Assembly: GCA_016182975.1 (NCBI GenBank)
Contig: JACPFJ010000026.1
Location: 91,132 to 155,131, forward strand
From: Deltaproteobacteria bacterium
GTDB lineage: Bacteria > Desulfobacterota > Desulfuromonadia > Geobacterales > Pseudopelobacteraceae
Length of the DNA stretch: 64,000 bases
Direction of reading: 5' to 3'
Positions within the stretch are counted from its first letter, which is position 1; the number at the start of each line of letters is the position of its first letter. The notes under the pieces were generated by a model. The model made no database searches. It saw only the letters and a list, made by a program, of their open reading frames with translations, and was not told where the DNA came from. Position numbers and translations under genes: made by a program. Of this stretch, positions 1 to 9,592 are shown one piece after another.

Positions 1-1105
1 CACGGCGAAGCGTGTTTTCCAGTTCCCGTACGTTGCCGGGCCAGGTGTGGGCGAGGATCAGATCCATGGTCTCCTGGGGGACAACATCCATGCTTTTGCC
101 GATTTCATGGCGCATCTTTTCCAGCAGGAACTTGACCAGGATGATGATGTCGTCTTTACGTTCGCGAAGCGGGGGAAGATCGATGCTGACCACCTTCAGA
201 CGGTAGTAGAGGTCTTTTCGAAACCCGCCATTGGCCACCATGGTCGAGAGATTTCTGTTGGTGGCGGCAATGATGCGCACATCGGCCTTGAGCGTCTCAA
301 TTCCACCAACCCGTTCAAATTCCCTCTCTTGCAGAAAACGGAGCAGTTTTACCTGGATCTCCGGACTGATCTCGGAGATTTCGTCAAGAAACAGGGTTCC
401 TCCCTGGGCCAACTCGAATTTCCCCGGTTTGGTTCTATAGGCCCCGGTGAAGGCCCCCTTTTCATGCCCGAAGAGCTCGCTTTCGAGAATGGTGGGGGCG
501 AGGGCCGAGCAGGCCACGGCAATGAAGGGGCGATTTCGAAACTGGCTGTTGTAGTGCAGGGCCCGGGCGACCATCTCCTTGCCGGTGCCGCTCTCACCCT
601 GGATCAGTACGGTAGCCCCGGAGTCGGCAACGGCGCCGATGGTTTTATAGATGTCCTTCATGGCGCGTGAGCGGCCGACCATCACGTTCTGCTCGAAGGG
701 GGGATCGGATGAGTCGCAGAACACAACACCCCTTTGGGAAAGGGTGCCCATTTCGATGATCTTTTCTATGACCTCGTCGAGCTGGTCGAGATCGGCGGGT
801 TTGCCGAGGTGGTCGATCGCGCCGAGACGGATGGCCTCGATGGCCGTATGCATGTCGTCGTAGGCGGTAACCATGATAACCGGCAGGCCGGGACGCCTCT
901 CCTTGATGATCCTGAGCACTTCGAAGCCGTCGATTCCGGGCATGCGCAGGTCGAGGAGCATCAGGTCTACGTCTTGCCCAACGGCCTTTGCGACCGCTTC
1001 GTGACCGTCGGCAGCCGTGAGGACGGTATAGCCCGACTCGCTGAGGTGCAGCTCAAGCGTGCGGCGGATGGCATGGTCGTCATCTGCTATCAGGATGGTT
1101 TTCAT
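1..1105 (-). CDS. sigma54-dependent NtrC-family response regulator (receiver + AAA+), runs off left edge
   Basis: Minus-strand reading gives MKTILIADDDHAIRRTLELHLSESGYTVLTAADG...LLDLRMPGIDGFEVL...GESGTGKEMVARALHYNS...[13 protein letters not shown]...GGTLFLDEISE; ATGA overlap with the kinase stop. Confidence 0.93.
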   Translation of the reverse strand, partial: MKTILIADDDHAIRRTLELHLSESGYTVLTAADGHEAVAKAVGQDVDLMLLDLRMPGIDGFEVLRIIKERRPGLPVIMVTAYDDMHTAIEAIRLGAIDHLGKPADLDQLDEVIEKIIEMGTLSQRGVVFCDSSDPPFEQNVMVGRSRAMKDIYKTIGAVADSGATVLIQGESGTGKEMVARALHYNSQFRNRPFIAVACSALAPTILESELFGHEKGAFTGAYRTKPGKFELAQGGTLFLDEISEISPEIQVKLLRFLQEREFERVGGIETLKADVRIIAATNRNLSTMVANGGFRKDLYYRLKVVSIDLPPLRERKDDIIILVKFLLEKMRHEIGKSMDVVPQETMDLILAHTWPGNVRELENTLRR

Positions 1106-2910
1106 TGTGGCATGACTCCTGTCTCGGAAGGCCCCTTGAGGGGAAGCGATACGGTGAATGTAGCGCCATGGCCCGGTTCGCTGTCGACGCTTACGGTTCC
1201 GCCGTGGCGCAGAACGATGGTTTGAAGGATCGAGAGCCCCAGCCCGCCGCCCGCGGCCTTGGTTGTGAAGAACGGGTCGAAGAGCTGTTCGAGCTTCTCA
1301 TGCGGGATGCCGTTGCCGGTGTCGCCGACCTGGATCACTGCCATGTCGTCCCTGACATCTGCCGAGACGGTAAGCCGACGCTCACCTGTTACCTCTTCCA
1401 TGGCCTCGGTGGCATTCAGGAGAAGATTCAGCAATACCTGGTGGATCTGCTCGGGGTCGCAAACAATTTCCAGAGGTGTCTCGATACGGATTTCGGCCCT
1501 GATCCGCTGGGCCTCGAAACGCTCGGACAGCAGCTTTGTCAGGCGCTGCGTCATTTCTCCCAGTTCGGCTCTACGCAGGCGCAGGGGCTGTGAACGGGCG
1601 AAATCCAGGACGTTCTTGAGAAGGCGGTTGAGGCGCTGGATCTCCCCCTCGACGATGGCGAAGTTTTCGCGCAGTATTCCGGCCGGTTCGATCTTTTTGC
1701 GGATCATCTGCATGTTCATCTGGATCGCCGAGAGAGGGTTGCGGATCTCGTGGGCCAGGCCCAGGGCCAGGTGCCCCACGGCGGCAACCTTCTTGGTCAC
1801 CAGCAGCTCCTCGAAGGTCGATTCAAGCCTGGTGCGGGCTTCACTCAGGTCGCGGGTATGGCGGCCGACCTGGGCCGAAAGCACCCGGTTCCAGTTGAAG
1901 AGGAGCCCGAGCAGAAGTGTTGCCACACCGAGCACCGCCACCAGGAGTGTGGTGGCAACAGCCTCCTGCCGCTGCAGAAAAGCGGACAGGAGCGCCTCAG
2001 CCTCCCGTTCGGGCGTGGTGACACCCAGTGTCCAGAGCCGGTCCTCGATGCGGATCGGGTGGTAGCTGACCAGTTTGCGCACCTGGCGGGCCGGATCGTC
2101 CGGGTCCTTGTAATCATACCAGCCGCTGCCCGCTTTTCCGTTTTCGAGGGAGATCATGAGTTTGAAGAGGTTGGGCCAGCGGGGCAGAAACGCCTCTTCA
2201 AAGCTCTGCCCTGCCAGCTGTCCGTTGGGATCGACCAGGACGGTCCGGTTGCTGGTGTCCACGAGCCATGCCCGGCCGTGCTTGCCGATGCGGATGGAGA
2301 GGATGTGCTTGCGCGCCATTTCGTCGAAGTTCAGCGTGCACATCACGACGCCGTGAAACTCTCCGCGTGGTCCATAGATCCCCTCGGCGACGATCAGGGC
2401 CTTGTCGCCGCGATGCTGCCCCCCCTCCATGCGCATGAACGGGGAGAGGTACATCTGTCCCGGCCGCCCCTTTTTCCGCGCCCACTGGAAGTAATCGCGC
2501 CAGGCGTAGTTGCGCCCGAGGGTGTAGGGATCGGCAGGCTCTATTGCCACGGCGGTGCCGCGGCTGTCAAAGACCACAAGCTCGATGACTGGTGTGTCGG
2601 CAAGGGAGCCGTAGATCTTTCTCAAGGTTCCGCGCACCTCCTCCGCCCGCAACTGGTTGACCTTCTTTCCTTCAAAGAGGCTTACGACCAGGTCGAGGTT
2701 GCGGTGAAAGGTGGCGAATGTCTCCGTGATGGTGTGTGAGGCCAACTCGGAGATGAAGTATTGCTGCCGGTTATATTGTTCGAAGAAGCGTTCCCTTGCT
2801 TCGGCGCGAACCGCGTTGGTCGTGTGCTTGAGCCAGAGGAGCGTACCAATGGTGACGCCGACAACGAGCAGCAGGGTGATTATGAACTTGAACTTGCGGA
2901 GAAGGGTCAT
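1102..2910 (-). CDS. membrane sensor histidine kinase with periplasmic Cache-like sensor
   Basis: N-terminal TM, long extracytoplasmic domain, second TM, HEIRNPLSAIQMNM H-box, DTGNGIPHEKLEQLFDPFFTTKAAGGGLGL ATPase motifs; overlaps the response regulator. Confidence 0.92.
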   Translation of the reverse strand: MTLLRKFKFIITLLLVVGVTIGTLLWLKHTTNAVRAEARERFFEQYNRQQYFISELASHTITETFATFHRNLDLVVSLFEGKKVNQLRAEEVRGTLRKIYGSLADTPVIELVVFDSRGTAVAIEPADPYTLGRNYAWRDYFQWARKKGRPGQMYLSPFMRMEGGQHRGDKALIVAEGIYGPRGEFHGVVMCTLNFDEMARKHILSIRIGKHGRAWLVDTSNRTVLVDPNGQLAGQSFEEAFLPRWPNLFKLMISLENGKAGSGWYDYKDPDDPARQVRKLVSYHPIRIEDRLWTLGVTTPEREAEALLSAFLQRQEAVATTLLVAVLGVATLLLGLLFNWNRVLSAQVGRHTRDLSEARTRLESTFEELLVTKKVAAVGHLALGLAHEIRNPLSAIQMNMQMIRKKIEPAGILRENFAIVEGEIQRLNRLLKNVLDFARSQPLRLRRAELGEMTQRLTKLLSERFEAQRIRAEIRIETPLEIVCDPEQIHQVLLNLLLNATEAMEEVTGERRLTVSADVRDDMAVIQVGDTGNGIPHEKLEQLFDPFFTTKAAGGGLGLSILQTIVLRHGGTVSVDSEPGHGATFTVSLPLKGPSETGVMPQ

Positions 2911-2935
2911 TCACTCACCCTAATGTTTATCGAAG

Positions 2936-3133
2936 ATTTAACCTATATTCTGCAAACCTCACCACAGAGTCACTGAGGGCACAGAGAAAATCATTTTAGT
3001 TACAATACATTAGACATGTATCTTAAGTATTATGCCGTTCACCCTTTTGGTGATTAATCTATTTAAAAAAATCTCTGTGATTTCTCTGTGTTCTCTGTGA
3101 CTCTGTGGTTGAAGTGCCGTTTTCAGGTTTAAT
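2936..3133. repeat. intergenic inverted-repeat element, CACAGAG type, copy 1
   Basis: ATTTAACCT...cctcaccacagagtcactgagggcacagag ... ctctgtgatttctctgtgttctctgtgactctgtgg...AGGTTTAAT; two further copies in the window. Confidence 0.85.
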
Positions 3134-3151
3134 TATGCATGAGGTGGCCGA

Positions 3152-4036
3152 ATGACGATCCCCCAGACAGAGCGGAGCATATACCGGCAAATTGCGGCGC
3201 CGGGACTATTTGTCCTTTTGTGGAGCACCGGCTTCATTGGCGCCAAATTCGGCCTTCCCTACGCCGAGCCCCTCACGTTTCTGCTTTGGAGGTATGGCTT
3301 CGTCACGCTGTTGATGCTGGCGGTGGCCCTGCAGCAGCGTGCCCCCTGGCCTGCGACTCCGACTCGTGCGATCCACATAGCCGTGTCCGGCCTGTTGGTC
3401 AACGCCGTCTATATCGGCGGTGTGTTTTGTGCCATTTACCAGGGGTTGCCGGCCGGCATCGTATCGCTGATCGTCGGGTTGCAGCCGCTGTTTACGGCGG
3501 TAGTAGCTGGGCGGATCCTGGGCGAAAAGGTTTACGGCAGACAGTGGCTCGGGTTTGTGCTCGGCCTGGTGGGCGTGTTACTGGTTCTGGGCGACAAGAT
3601 CTCGTTTGCCGGCGGAAACCGGCATGGGGTGCTGCTTGCCCTGCTGGCCCTGGCAGGCATCACCGCCGGCACCCTGTATCAAAAACGATACTGTGCCTGG
3701 ATGGACCTGCGCAGCGGTGCGGTCATCCAGTTCGGCGCTTCGGCGTTGGCCATGGCGCTCCTGGCTCCCATGTTTGAAAGCATGCAGGTGCGCTGGAGCG
3801 GACAGTTTGTGTTCGCGATGGCCTGGCTGGTCCTTGTGCTGTCGCTCGGCGCCATCAGTCTGCTCAACGTTCTCATCCGTCGCGGAGAGGCGTCGCGGGT
3901 GGTGAGTCTGTTTTACCTGGTTCCGCCGGTTACGTCCCTCCTGGCCTTTCTCTTCTTTGGGGAACGTCTGGGAATAACCGCTCTGGCAGGGATGTTCGTG
4001 ACAGTCACCGGGGTGGCGCTGGCCATCAGGAGATAG
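3152..4036 (+). CDS. EamA/DMT-family transporter
   Basis: About 10 TM helices, duplicated EamA architecture (LGEKVYGRQWLGFVLGLVGVLLV; FFGERLGITALAGMFVTVTGVAL). Confidence 0.85.
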   Translation: MTIPQTERSIYRQIAAPGLFVLLWSTGFIGAKFGLPYAEPLTFLLWRYGFVTLLMLAVALQQRAPWPATPTRAIHIAVSGLLVNAVYIGGVFCAIYQGLPAGIVSLIVGLQPLFTAVVAGRILGEKVYGRQWLGFVLGLVGVLLVLGDKISFAGGNRHGVLLALLALAGITAGTLYQKRYCAWMDLRSGAVIQFGASALAMALLAPMFESMQVRWSGQFVFAMAWLVLVLSLGAISLLNVLIRRGEASRVVSLFYLVPPVTSLLAFLFFGERLGITALAGMFVTVTGVALAIRR

Positions 4037-4892
4037 GGGTGGTCAGTTGCAGCAACCTGGCTGCATTGCCGCCAAGTATCTTCTCCACTCCATCCGCGGA
4101 TATCGGCAGTCGGCCGACAGCATCCATATTTTCTCTGATCGCAGGCATCCCCGGCCAGTCGCTGCCGAAGATCACCTTGTCCGTATTGCGCGCCAGTTCC
4201 GGAAAATACGTCATCAACTTGGCGGGCGGCAGGCCGGAGATCTCCATATAGACATTGGCGTGCAGCTTGGAGAGAAAAAAGGCCCGGTCATACCAGAACC
4301 CCCGCCCGGAATGGGCCATGACCAGATTCAACCGCGGAAAATCATTTGCCACATCGTCCAGATGCAGCGGATCGCCGTATTTGAGCCGGGCACCCTTGAA
4401 AACCGAGGAGCCGGTATGGATCAGGACGGGAATGCCCAGATCCTGGGCAGCCTGGTAAAGCGGGTAGATCCTCGGGTCATTCAGGTAGTAATGCTGGTAG
4501 GTGGGATAGAGCTTGACCCCTCGGAAACCCTCGTCTTCCACTTTTCGGCGCAGTTCGTCCCCCAGGCTCGTGAACAAGTGGGGATTCATGTCGCAGAAGG
4601 GGATCAGGCGCGGCCTGTTCCGGCAGAAATCGCGCACCTGCTCATTGGTGCAGATTCCGGTGGTAATATGGCTCAACTCCGCCAGGATGCAGGCGTAATC
4701 GACCCCTTCGGCCGTCAGGAGCTCCTCGAAGGCACCCGGGTCGTTATAGAACCTTACGTACTCATCATATCCGACCGGGTGCAATTGCCTTATCCACTCC
4801 GTCACCCATGGCTGATGATACGTGTAGAGCCCCAGGTGAACGTGAAAATCGATCCGCAACCCTCGGGATCTTTTATCTGCTGTTTGAGACAT
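4026..4892 (-). CDS. amidohydrolase_2 family protein (ACMSD-like metal-dependent hydrolase/decarboxylase fold)
   Basis: IDFHVHLG start, GVKLYPTYQHYYLND, VLIHTGSS, HSGRGFWYDRAF, VIFGSDWPG. Confidence 0.82.
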   Translation of the reverse strand: MSQTADKRSRGLRIDFHVHLGLYTYHQPWVTEWIRQLHPVGYDEYVRFYNDPGAFEELLTAEGVDYACILAELSHITTGICTNEQVRDFCRNRPRLIPFCDMNPHLFTSLGDELRRKVEDEGFRGVKLYPTYQHYYLNDPRIYPLYQAAQDLGIPVLIHTGSSVFKGARLKYGDPLHLDDVANDFPRLNLVMAHSGRGFWYDRAFFLSKLHANVYMEISGLPPAKLMTYFPELARNTDKVIFGSDWPGMPAIRENMDAVGRLPISADGVEKILGGNAARLLQLTTPIS

Positions 4893-5033
4893 CGTTTCCC
4901 CTATCCTACGGCATGTTGAAGCCTTGCGACAGCAGGCGGGCATCAGAGTAATAAAGTACCGTTTTACCTCATTGACTGTCAAGGAGTTATTGGTGCCCCT
5001 TTCTTCGCCGGAATTTCAACGGCCTAACGCCAA

Positions 5034-5065
5034 AAACCTCCGAGGTTTGGAAACCTCGGAGGTTT
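5034..5065. repeat. perfect 15-bp inverted repeat hairpin
   Basis: AAACCTCCGAGGTTT gg AAACCTCGGAGGTTT. Confidence 0.8.
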
Positions 5066-5092
5066 GTCATATCAGCTTGAATGCAATTTGGG

Positions 5093-5267
5093 TTTAACCT
5101 TGAAAAAGCAGTTCATTAACGCAAAGACGCAAAGTTCGCAAAGAAACCAATCGGTTAATAGAAATCTGGTTGTCACCCCGCAGGTGAATGTGATTTCAGA
5201 ATTATCTTAGTGTTTTTCCTAGCGTTCTTTGCGTCTTTGCGTTTCAAATGCCGTTTTTGGGTTTAAT
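5093..5267. repeat. intergenic inverted-repeat element, GCAAAG type, copy 1
   Basis: TTTAACCTtgaaaaagcagttcattaacgcaaagacgcaaagttcgcaaag ... ctttgcgtctttgcgtttcaaatgccgtttttGGGTTTAAT; right end overlaps the dctP stop codon. Confidence 0.82.
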
Positions 5268-6303
5268 CGTTGTATTTTTTCAAAAAGGCCTTGGCATCAT
5301 TCAAGAGCGCCTTGCCGTTGCCCCCCTTGGCGGCGACCTCCTTGATCCATTCGTCATCGACACCCTCGGTCGCCTTTACCCAACGCTTGTATTCGGCATC
5401 GCTCAGGACATTGATGTTGTTGCGACGATCAACGGCTATCTTGCGTGATACCAGCGCACCGTCGTCCCATATCTTCCCCACCCACCTGGATGTCTCGATG
5501 CCGCTGTTCTGGTCGATGACCTTCTTCAACTCGGGCGGCAGGCCGTTGTATTTGGCCTGATTCATGGCAAACGCGAAGATCGCGTTGGAATGCTTGGCAT
5601 GGTGCGGAGCAACCTCGTTGTGGCTCTTGCAGATTTCCTGCAGCTTGAAAGACGTTGTTACCTCCCAGGGGAGGCTGGCGCCGTCCACCACCCCTTTGGC
5701 AATCGATTCGGGCACCGCCGGAGCCGGCATCTGCACCGGCACCGCACCGAGCGCAGCCAGGGTCTTGGAGCCGATACGGGTCGGGGCGCGAACCTTCAGG
5801 CCCTTGAGGTCCTCCAGGGTCTTGACCGGCTTGCTGCCGAAGTGCATCTGTGAACCGTCATGCACATGGGTAAAGATCAATTTGGTGCCTTTGAACTCGT
5901 CCATGGCATTCTTGTGGATGTAGTCCCATATGGCCATGCTCCCTTTTTCCGCACTCCTGACTATGAACGGCAGTTCGAAGACCTCGGACTTGGTGAAACG
6001 TCCCGCCTGATAGGTCGGTACCGTCCAGACGATATCGGCCACCCCGTCACGCACCTGGTCGAAGAGTTGCGCCGGGGAACCGCCCAGTTGCATGGAGGGG
6101 TAGAGTTGGCACTTGAGTCTGCCACCCGACTCCTTGTTGATCTTGTCACACCATGGTATGAGGTTTTTCTGATGAAAAGTCGAACTGGCCGGCAGGAAAT
6201 GGGCGACCTTGAGGGTCACAACGTCCGGTGCGGCACAGGCAATCCCGGTTCCGAACGCGATGGCGGCTACGGCAGACATCAGGCATGCTTTCAACAGCTT
6301 CAT
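5263..6303 (-). CDS. TRAP transporter solute-binding protein (DctP family), paralogue 1
   Basis: Signal peptide then VVTLKVAHFLPASSTFHQKNLIPWCDKINKESGGRLKCQLYPSMQLGGSPAQLFDQVRDGVADIVW; three close paralogues in window. Confidence 0.92.
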   Translation of the reverse strand: MKLLKACLMSAVAAIAFGTGIACAAPDVVTLKVAHFLPASSTFHQKNLIPWCDKINKESGGRLKCQLYPSMQLGGSPAQLFDQVRDGVADIVWTVPTYQAGRFTKSEVFELPFIVRSAEKGSMAIWDYIHKNAMDEFKGTKLIFTHVHDGSQMHFGSKPVKTLEDLKGLKVRAPTRIGSKTLAALGAVPVQMPAPAVPESIAKGVVDGASLPWEVTTSFKLQEICKSHNEVAPHHAKHSNAIFAFAMNQAKYNGLPPELKKVIDQNSGIETSRWVGKIWDDGALVSRKIAVDRRNNINVLSDAEYKRWVKATEGVDDEWIKEVAAKGGNGKALLNDAKAFLKKYND

Positions 6304-6357
6304 GTTACTCCTCCTCTTTCTGTGTGGTTGGGGTTGGATAAATTGTTGCCACTTGGA

Positions 6358-7302
6358 TCATTTGGGCTCCAGGGCCTTGACCAGTCCCCGGATCATGGTG
6401 TTGTAGGGCGTGGGCACGCCGGCCTGCAGGCCGTATTCAACGACCTTGCCGTTGATGTAATCGATTTCGGTGCGCCGCCCGGCCTCGATGTCCTGCAACA
6501 TGGAGGGCTTGTGGTTGCCGGCGCCCTTTATGTAGTTGATGCAGTAGGGGTAAAAATCGGAACCGAGGGCAAATTCATTGGCCCTGGCCACGGCGACCCC
6601 CTCTTTGATGAGGGCATCCACCAGGTTGAAGAGGATCGGGTCGAGGATGAGCTCGACCATGGTCCTGCCCGTTACGGCGCAGAGCGGATTCATGCTTGAA
6701 TTCATGAGGGTCTTGCGCCAGACCATGTTGGTGATCTGATCGGTATGACTGGTGTCCAGCCCGCACGCGGTCAAGACGTTGCATATGCCGATTGAGGCGT
6801 CCCGTGACTGCGGATCAAGCTCCTGGAGATAGTGGGGACGATGGTGGAAGGCGATCCGGAAGTGAGCCGGGCCCAGCGGGACGCAGCCAAAATTGACGAC
6901 GGCCCGCATGACGGACTTGGCGCCTAAGTGTTCCGCCAGGACTTGTTCGGTATCTATGCCGTTCTGCCAGCTGATGACATAGCGCCCCTCGGCAACAAAA
7001 CCCTCCAGCGCGGAGGCGATCAACGGCAGTGCCGTGGCCTTGACCGTGACAAAAATCACATCCGGCGGATCGTCGAGCAGTTCGTCGACATGGGTGGTGA
7101 TCCTGGCCACCCTGGCCTGGAGGGTATCGGTACCCTCGATGATTATGCCCGGGTCGAGCGCCGGCTCGATGAGCGACGGGATAACGTCGCAAAGGGTAAC
7201 TTCATAGCCGCCCCTGGAGAGGAAGGCGGCGACTATCCCCCCCACGGGCCCGGCGCCGATGACCGCGAATCTCTTTGGCTTGTAGTTACTTTCTTCCTTC
7301 AT
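6358..7302 (-). CDS. ketopantoate reductase (PanE/ApbA) family oxidoreductase
   Basis: RFAVIGAGPVGGIVAAFLSRGGYEVTLCDV Rossmann motif; SWQNGIDTEQVLAEHLG; C-terminal NHKPSMLQDIEAGRRTEIDYINGKVVEYG. Confidence 0.85.
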   Translation of the reverse strand: MKEESNYKPKRFAVIGAGPVGGIVAAFLSRGGYEVTLCDVIPSLIEPALDPGIIIEGTDTLQARVARITTHVDELLDDPPDVIFVTVKATALPLIASALEGFVAEGRYVISWQNGIDTEQVLAEHLGAKSVMRAVVNFGCVPLGPAHFRIAFHHRPHYLQELDPQSRDASIGICNVLTACGLDTSHTDQITNMVWRKTLMNSSMNPLCAVTGRTMVELILDPILFNLVDALIKEGVAVARANEFALGSDFYPYCINYIKGAGNHKPSMLQDIEAGRRTEIDYINGKVVEYGLQAGVPTPYNTMIRGLVKALEPK

Positions 7303-7342
7303 ATCGTGGGCTCCTTGAAATACGAAAGCAACGTGCCGACCC

Positions 7343-7792
7343 TTACGGATTTTCGAGAATTCCGAAGGATTCGGCATCGAGGATCTTTACGTTGTTGCCT
7401 TGCAGAATCTCGATTGCCAGGTCGTTGTCGCTGAAGCGGAAGACCATTACCGCCTTCCCGGTCGATGTTCCGGTTCCGGCCAGGGCATACATGTATTCGA
7501 CGTTCACCTTGGTTTCCAGAAACAGCTTGAGTACCCCGTCGGCCAGGCTGCCGGGGGTATCTTCGATCTCAACGGCAACTACATCGTCAACGCGCGCCGG
7601 AAGCTGCTTTTCCATAAACACCCTGCGTGCCTTGACGACGTCTGACACGAGAATGCGCAGGACGCCGAAACCGAATGTGTCGCAAATGCAGAGCGACCTC
7701 ATGTTCAGACCGGCCTCGCCGAGGGCGTGCGTGGCCTCGTAGAGGCGGCCGGGTGCGTTTTCCAGAAAAACGGACAACTGTTTTAATTTCAT
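7343..7792 (-). CDS. ACT-domain protein (tandem ACT)
   Basis: KQLSVFLENAPGRLYEATHALGEAGLNMRSLCICDT...VVAVEIEDTPGSLADGVLKLFLETKVNVEYMYA. Confidence 0.85.
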   Translation of the reverse strand: MKLKQLSVFLENAPGRLYEATHALGEAGLNMRSLCICDTFGFGVLRILVSDVVKARRVFMEKQLPARVDDVVAVEIEDTPGSLADGVLKLFLETKVNVEYMYALAGTGTSTGKAVMVFRFSDNDLAIEILQGNNVKILDAESFGILENP

Positions 7793-7814
7793 GCGAGCCT
7801 CCCTTGAGAATTTT

Positions 7815-7858
7815 CTGAATCCGTGACGCCTCCGCGCGTTCCGGCGTCACGGATTCAG
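7815..7858. repeat. perfect 16-bp stem hairpin between PaaK-like and ACT genes
   Basis: CTGAATCCGTGACGCC-N12-GGCGTCACGGATTCAG; same arm sequence recurs at 28394-28570. Confidence 0.88.
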
Positions 7859-7862
7859 GAAT

Positions 7863-9206
7863 TTATTTGGGGCGTCGATCATCGACCCGCTTGGCCTTCC
7901 CTTCACTGCGCGGGATCGTACCGGGCGGAACCAGGGTCACCCCGGCGGTGATACCTACTATTTCCTTGATGTCGTGCCTGATATTTTCAACCTTCTTCCG
8001 TGCCACTTCCACGTCGCTCAGGATGTTTCGCGCGCTCCCGGCGAGGACATCGGCCGCGGCCTTGACCATGAAATCCTCGGTGACCTCGATTTGGACGTTG
8101 ACCTCGTCCATGCTCCCGTCGCGCTCCACCACGATCATGTAGTGGGGCGATATGCCCTGACGCTTGATGACGATTGATTCGATCTGTGAGGGAAAGAAGT
8201 TGACCCCGCGGATGATCAACATATCGTCGGTGCGGCCGGAGAGCCTGGCCATCTTGACCAGGGTGCGGCCACAGGCGCACGGCTCAAGACTGAGCCTGGT
8301 GATGTCACGCGTGCGGAAGCGCAACAGCGGCTGCCCCTCGTTGCCGATGGTGGTTATGACCAACTCCCCTGTCTCGCCGTAGGGAAGCACTTCTCCGGTT
8401 TCGGGGTTGATGATTTCGGGATAGAAGAAATCCTCGTTGACGTGCAGTCCGTTGCGGACCTCGTGGCACTCGAAGGAGACACCCGGTCCGATGATCTCCG
8501 AAAGGCCGTAGATGTCGCAGGCCATGATCCCGAACCTCTCCTGAATCGTCTGGCGCATCGTCTCGCTCCACGGCTCGGCGCCAAAGAGACCGGTCCGAAG
8601 CTTGAGCTTCTTGAAATCCACCCCCATCTGCTCGCCGACCTCGCAGACGTGCATCAGGAAGGAGGGGGTCGCGGTGATGGCGGTGGTGCCGAAATCCTGC
8701 ATCACCATGATCTGCTTCTGGGTGCCGCCGCCGGAGATCGGAATCACCGCCGCCCCTACGCGGATGCCGCCATAATGGGCCCCGAGGCCGCCGGTAAAGA
8801 AACCGTAGCCGAACATGTTCTGAACAACATCCTTGCTGGTGATGTCGGCGCCGGTGCAGGCCCGCGCCATGACCTCTTTCCAGAGCTCGATGTCATTGCG
8901 GGTATAGCCCACAACGACCGGCTTGCCTGTGGTTCCCGAGGTGGCGTGATACTCGACGATATCCTCCTGGGCCGCGGTAAAGAGGTTGAAGGGATAGTTG
9001 TCGCGTATCTCCATCTTGGTGGTGAAGGGGAGTCTGCGGACATCGTCCAGTGACTTGATGTCGCCCGGTTTCACCCCGATTTCATCGAGCCTCTTTTTGT
9101 AATAGGGGTTCTTCCCGTAGACGTAATCGACCGTTTTCCGCATCTTGGCCAACTGGGTCTCCCGCATCTCGCTGCGACTGATTGTCTCCTCTCTGCTCCA
9201 TGCCAT
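7863..9206 (-). CDS. phenylacetate-CoA ligase family AMP-forming ligase
   Basis: YHATSGTTGKPVVVGYTRND, DIYGLSEIIGPGVSFEC, GRTDDMLIIRGVNFFPSQIE; ATG at 9206. Confidence 0.9.
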   Translation of the reverse strand: MAWSREETISRSEMRETQLAKMRKTVDYVYGKNPYYKKRLDEIGVKPGDIKSLDDVRRLPFTTKMEIRDNYPFNLFTAAQEDIVEYHATSGTTGKPVVVGYTRNDIELWKEVMARACTGADITSKDVVQNMFGYGFFTGGLGAHYGGIRVGAAVIPISGGGTQKQIMVMQDFGTTAITATPSFLMHVCEVGEQMGVDFKKLKLRTGLFGAEPWSETMRQTIQERFGIMACDIYGLSEIIGPGVSFECHEVRNGLHVNEDFFYPEIINPETGEVLPYGETGELVITTIGNEGQPLLRFRTRDITRLSLEPCACGRTLVKMARLSGRTDDMLIIRGVNFFPSQIESIVIKRQGISPHYMIVVERDGSMDEVNVQIEVTEDFMVKAAADVLAGSARNILSDVEVARKKVENIRHDIKEIVGITAGVTLVPPGTIPRSEGKAKRVDDRRPK

Positions 9207-9253
9207 GGTCTCACCTCTCTTTCGCCTGATTTTGATATTATGAAATATTGTTT

Positions 9254-9269
9254 TGCATGTGGCATGCCA
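9254..9269 (-). promoter_or_regulatory. candidate sigma54 -24/-12 promoter for the ligase operon
   Basis: Minus strand TGGCATG-CCAC-ATGCA (consensus TGGCACG-N4-TTGCA). Confidence 0.8.
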
Positions 9270-9365
9270 CATGGGTTTTATCCGTATAAAAGAGTATAAC
9301 ACAATGTTTATATTGTGAAATATTTCAAAATATAGTTTATCTGCAATTGGATGGAAAACAGAGCA

Positions 9366-9520
9366 ACGATATTTCGTCGGCTTCCCGGGTTACGTAACGG
9401 ATCGACCAGGTATGTCAAACGATATGGTACTGTTTATTAAAGAGAATGTGGGGGGATTGCCTGCTGGAAACGTCTTTGGCCGGAAAACGATATTTCGTCA
9501 TTAAGACGACATTTCGTCGG
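9366..9520. promoter_or_regulatory. three candidate enhancer sites (UAS) for the adjacent sigma54 activator
   Basis: ACGATATTTCGTCGG (9366), ACGATATTTCGTCA (9487), ACGACATTTCGTCGG (9506); arms ACGA/TCGT. Confidence 0.7.
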
Positions 9521-9592
9521 TTATGGGGCAGTTCGTCTGCGGATATGGGGTATTTACTCAGGGTGCGGCGGAAACATGGATTCAGGGACGTT

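Noticed and set aside
47-670. Plus-strand ORFs over the response regulator
   Set aside because: Antisense to a well-conserved NtrC-family AAA+ domain.
1102-2910. Assignment of the left-edge two-component pair as the benzoate regulators BamVW
   Set aside because: Family level fits only loosely and cannot be confirmed without alignment; left unnamed.
2936-3133. CACAGAG/CTCTGTG arrays considered as a CRISPR
   Set aside because: No regular spacer-repeat unit; single inverted structure, dispersed copies.
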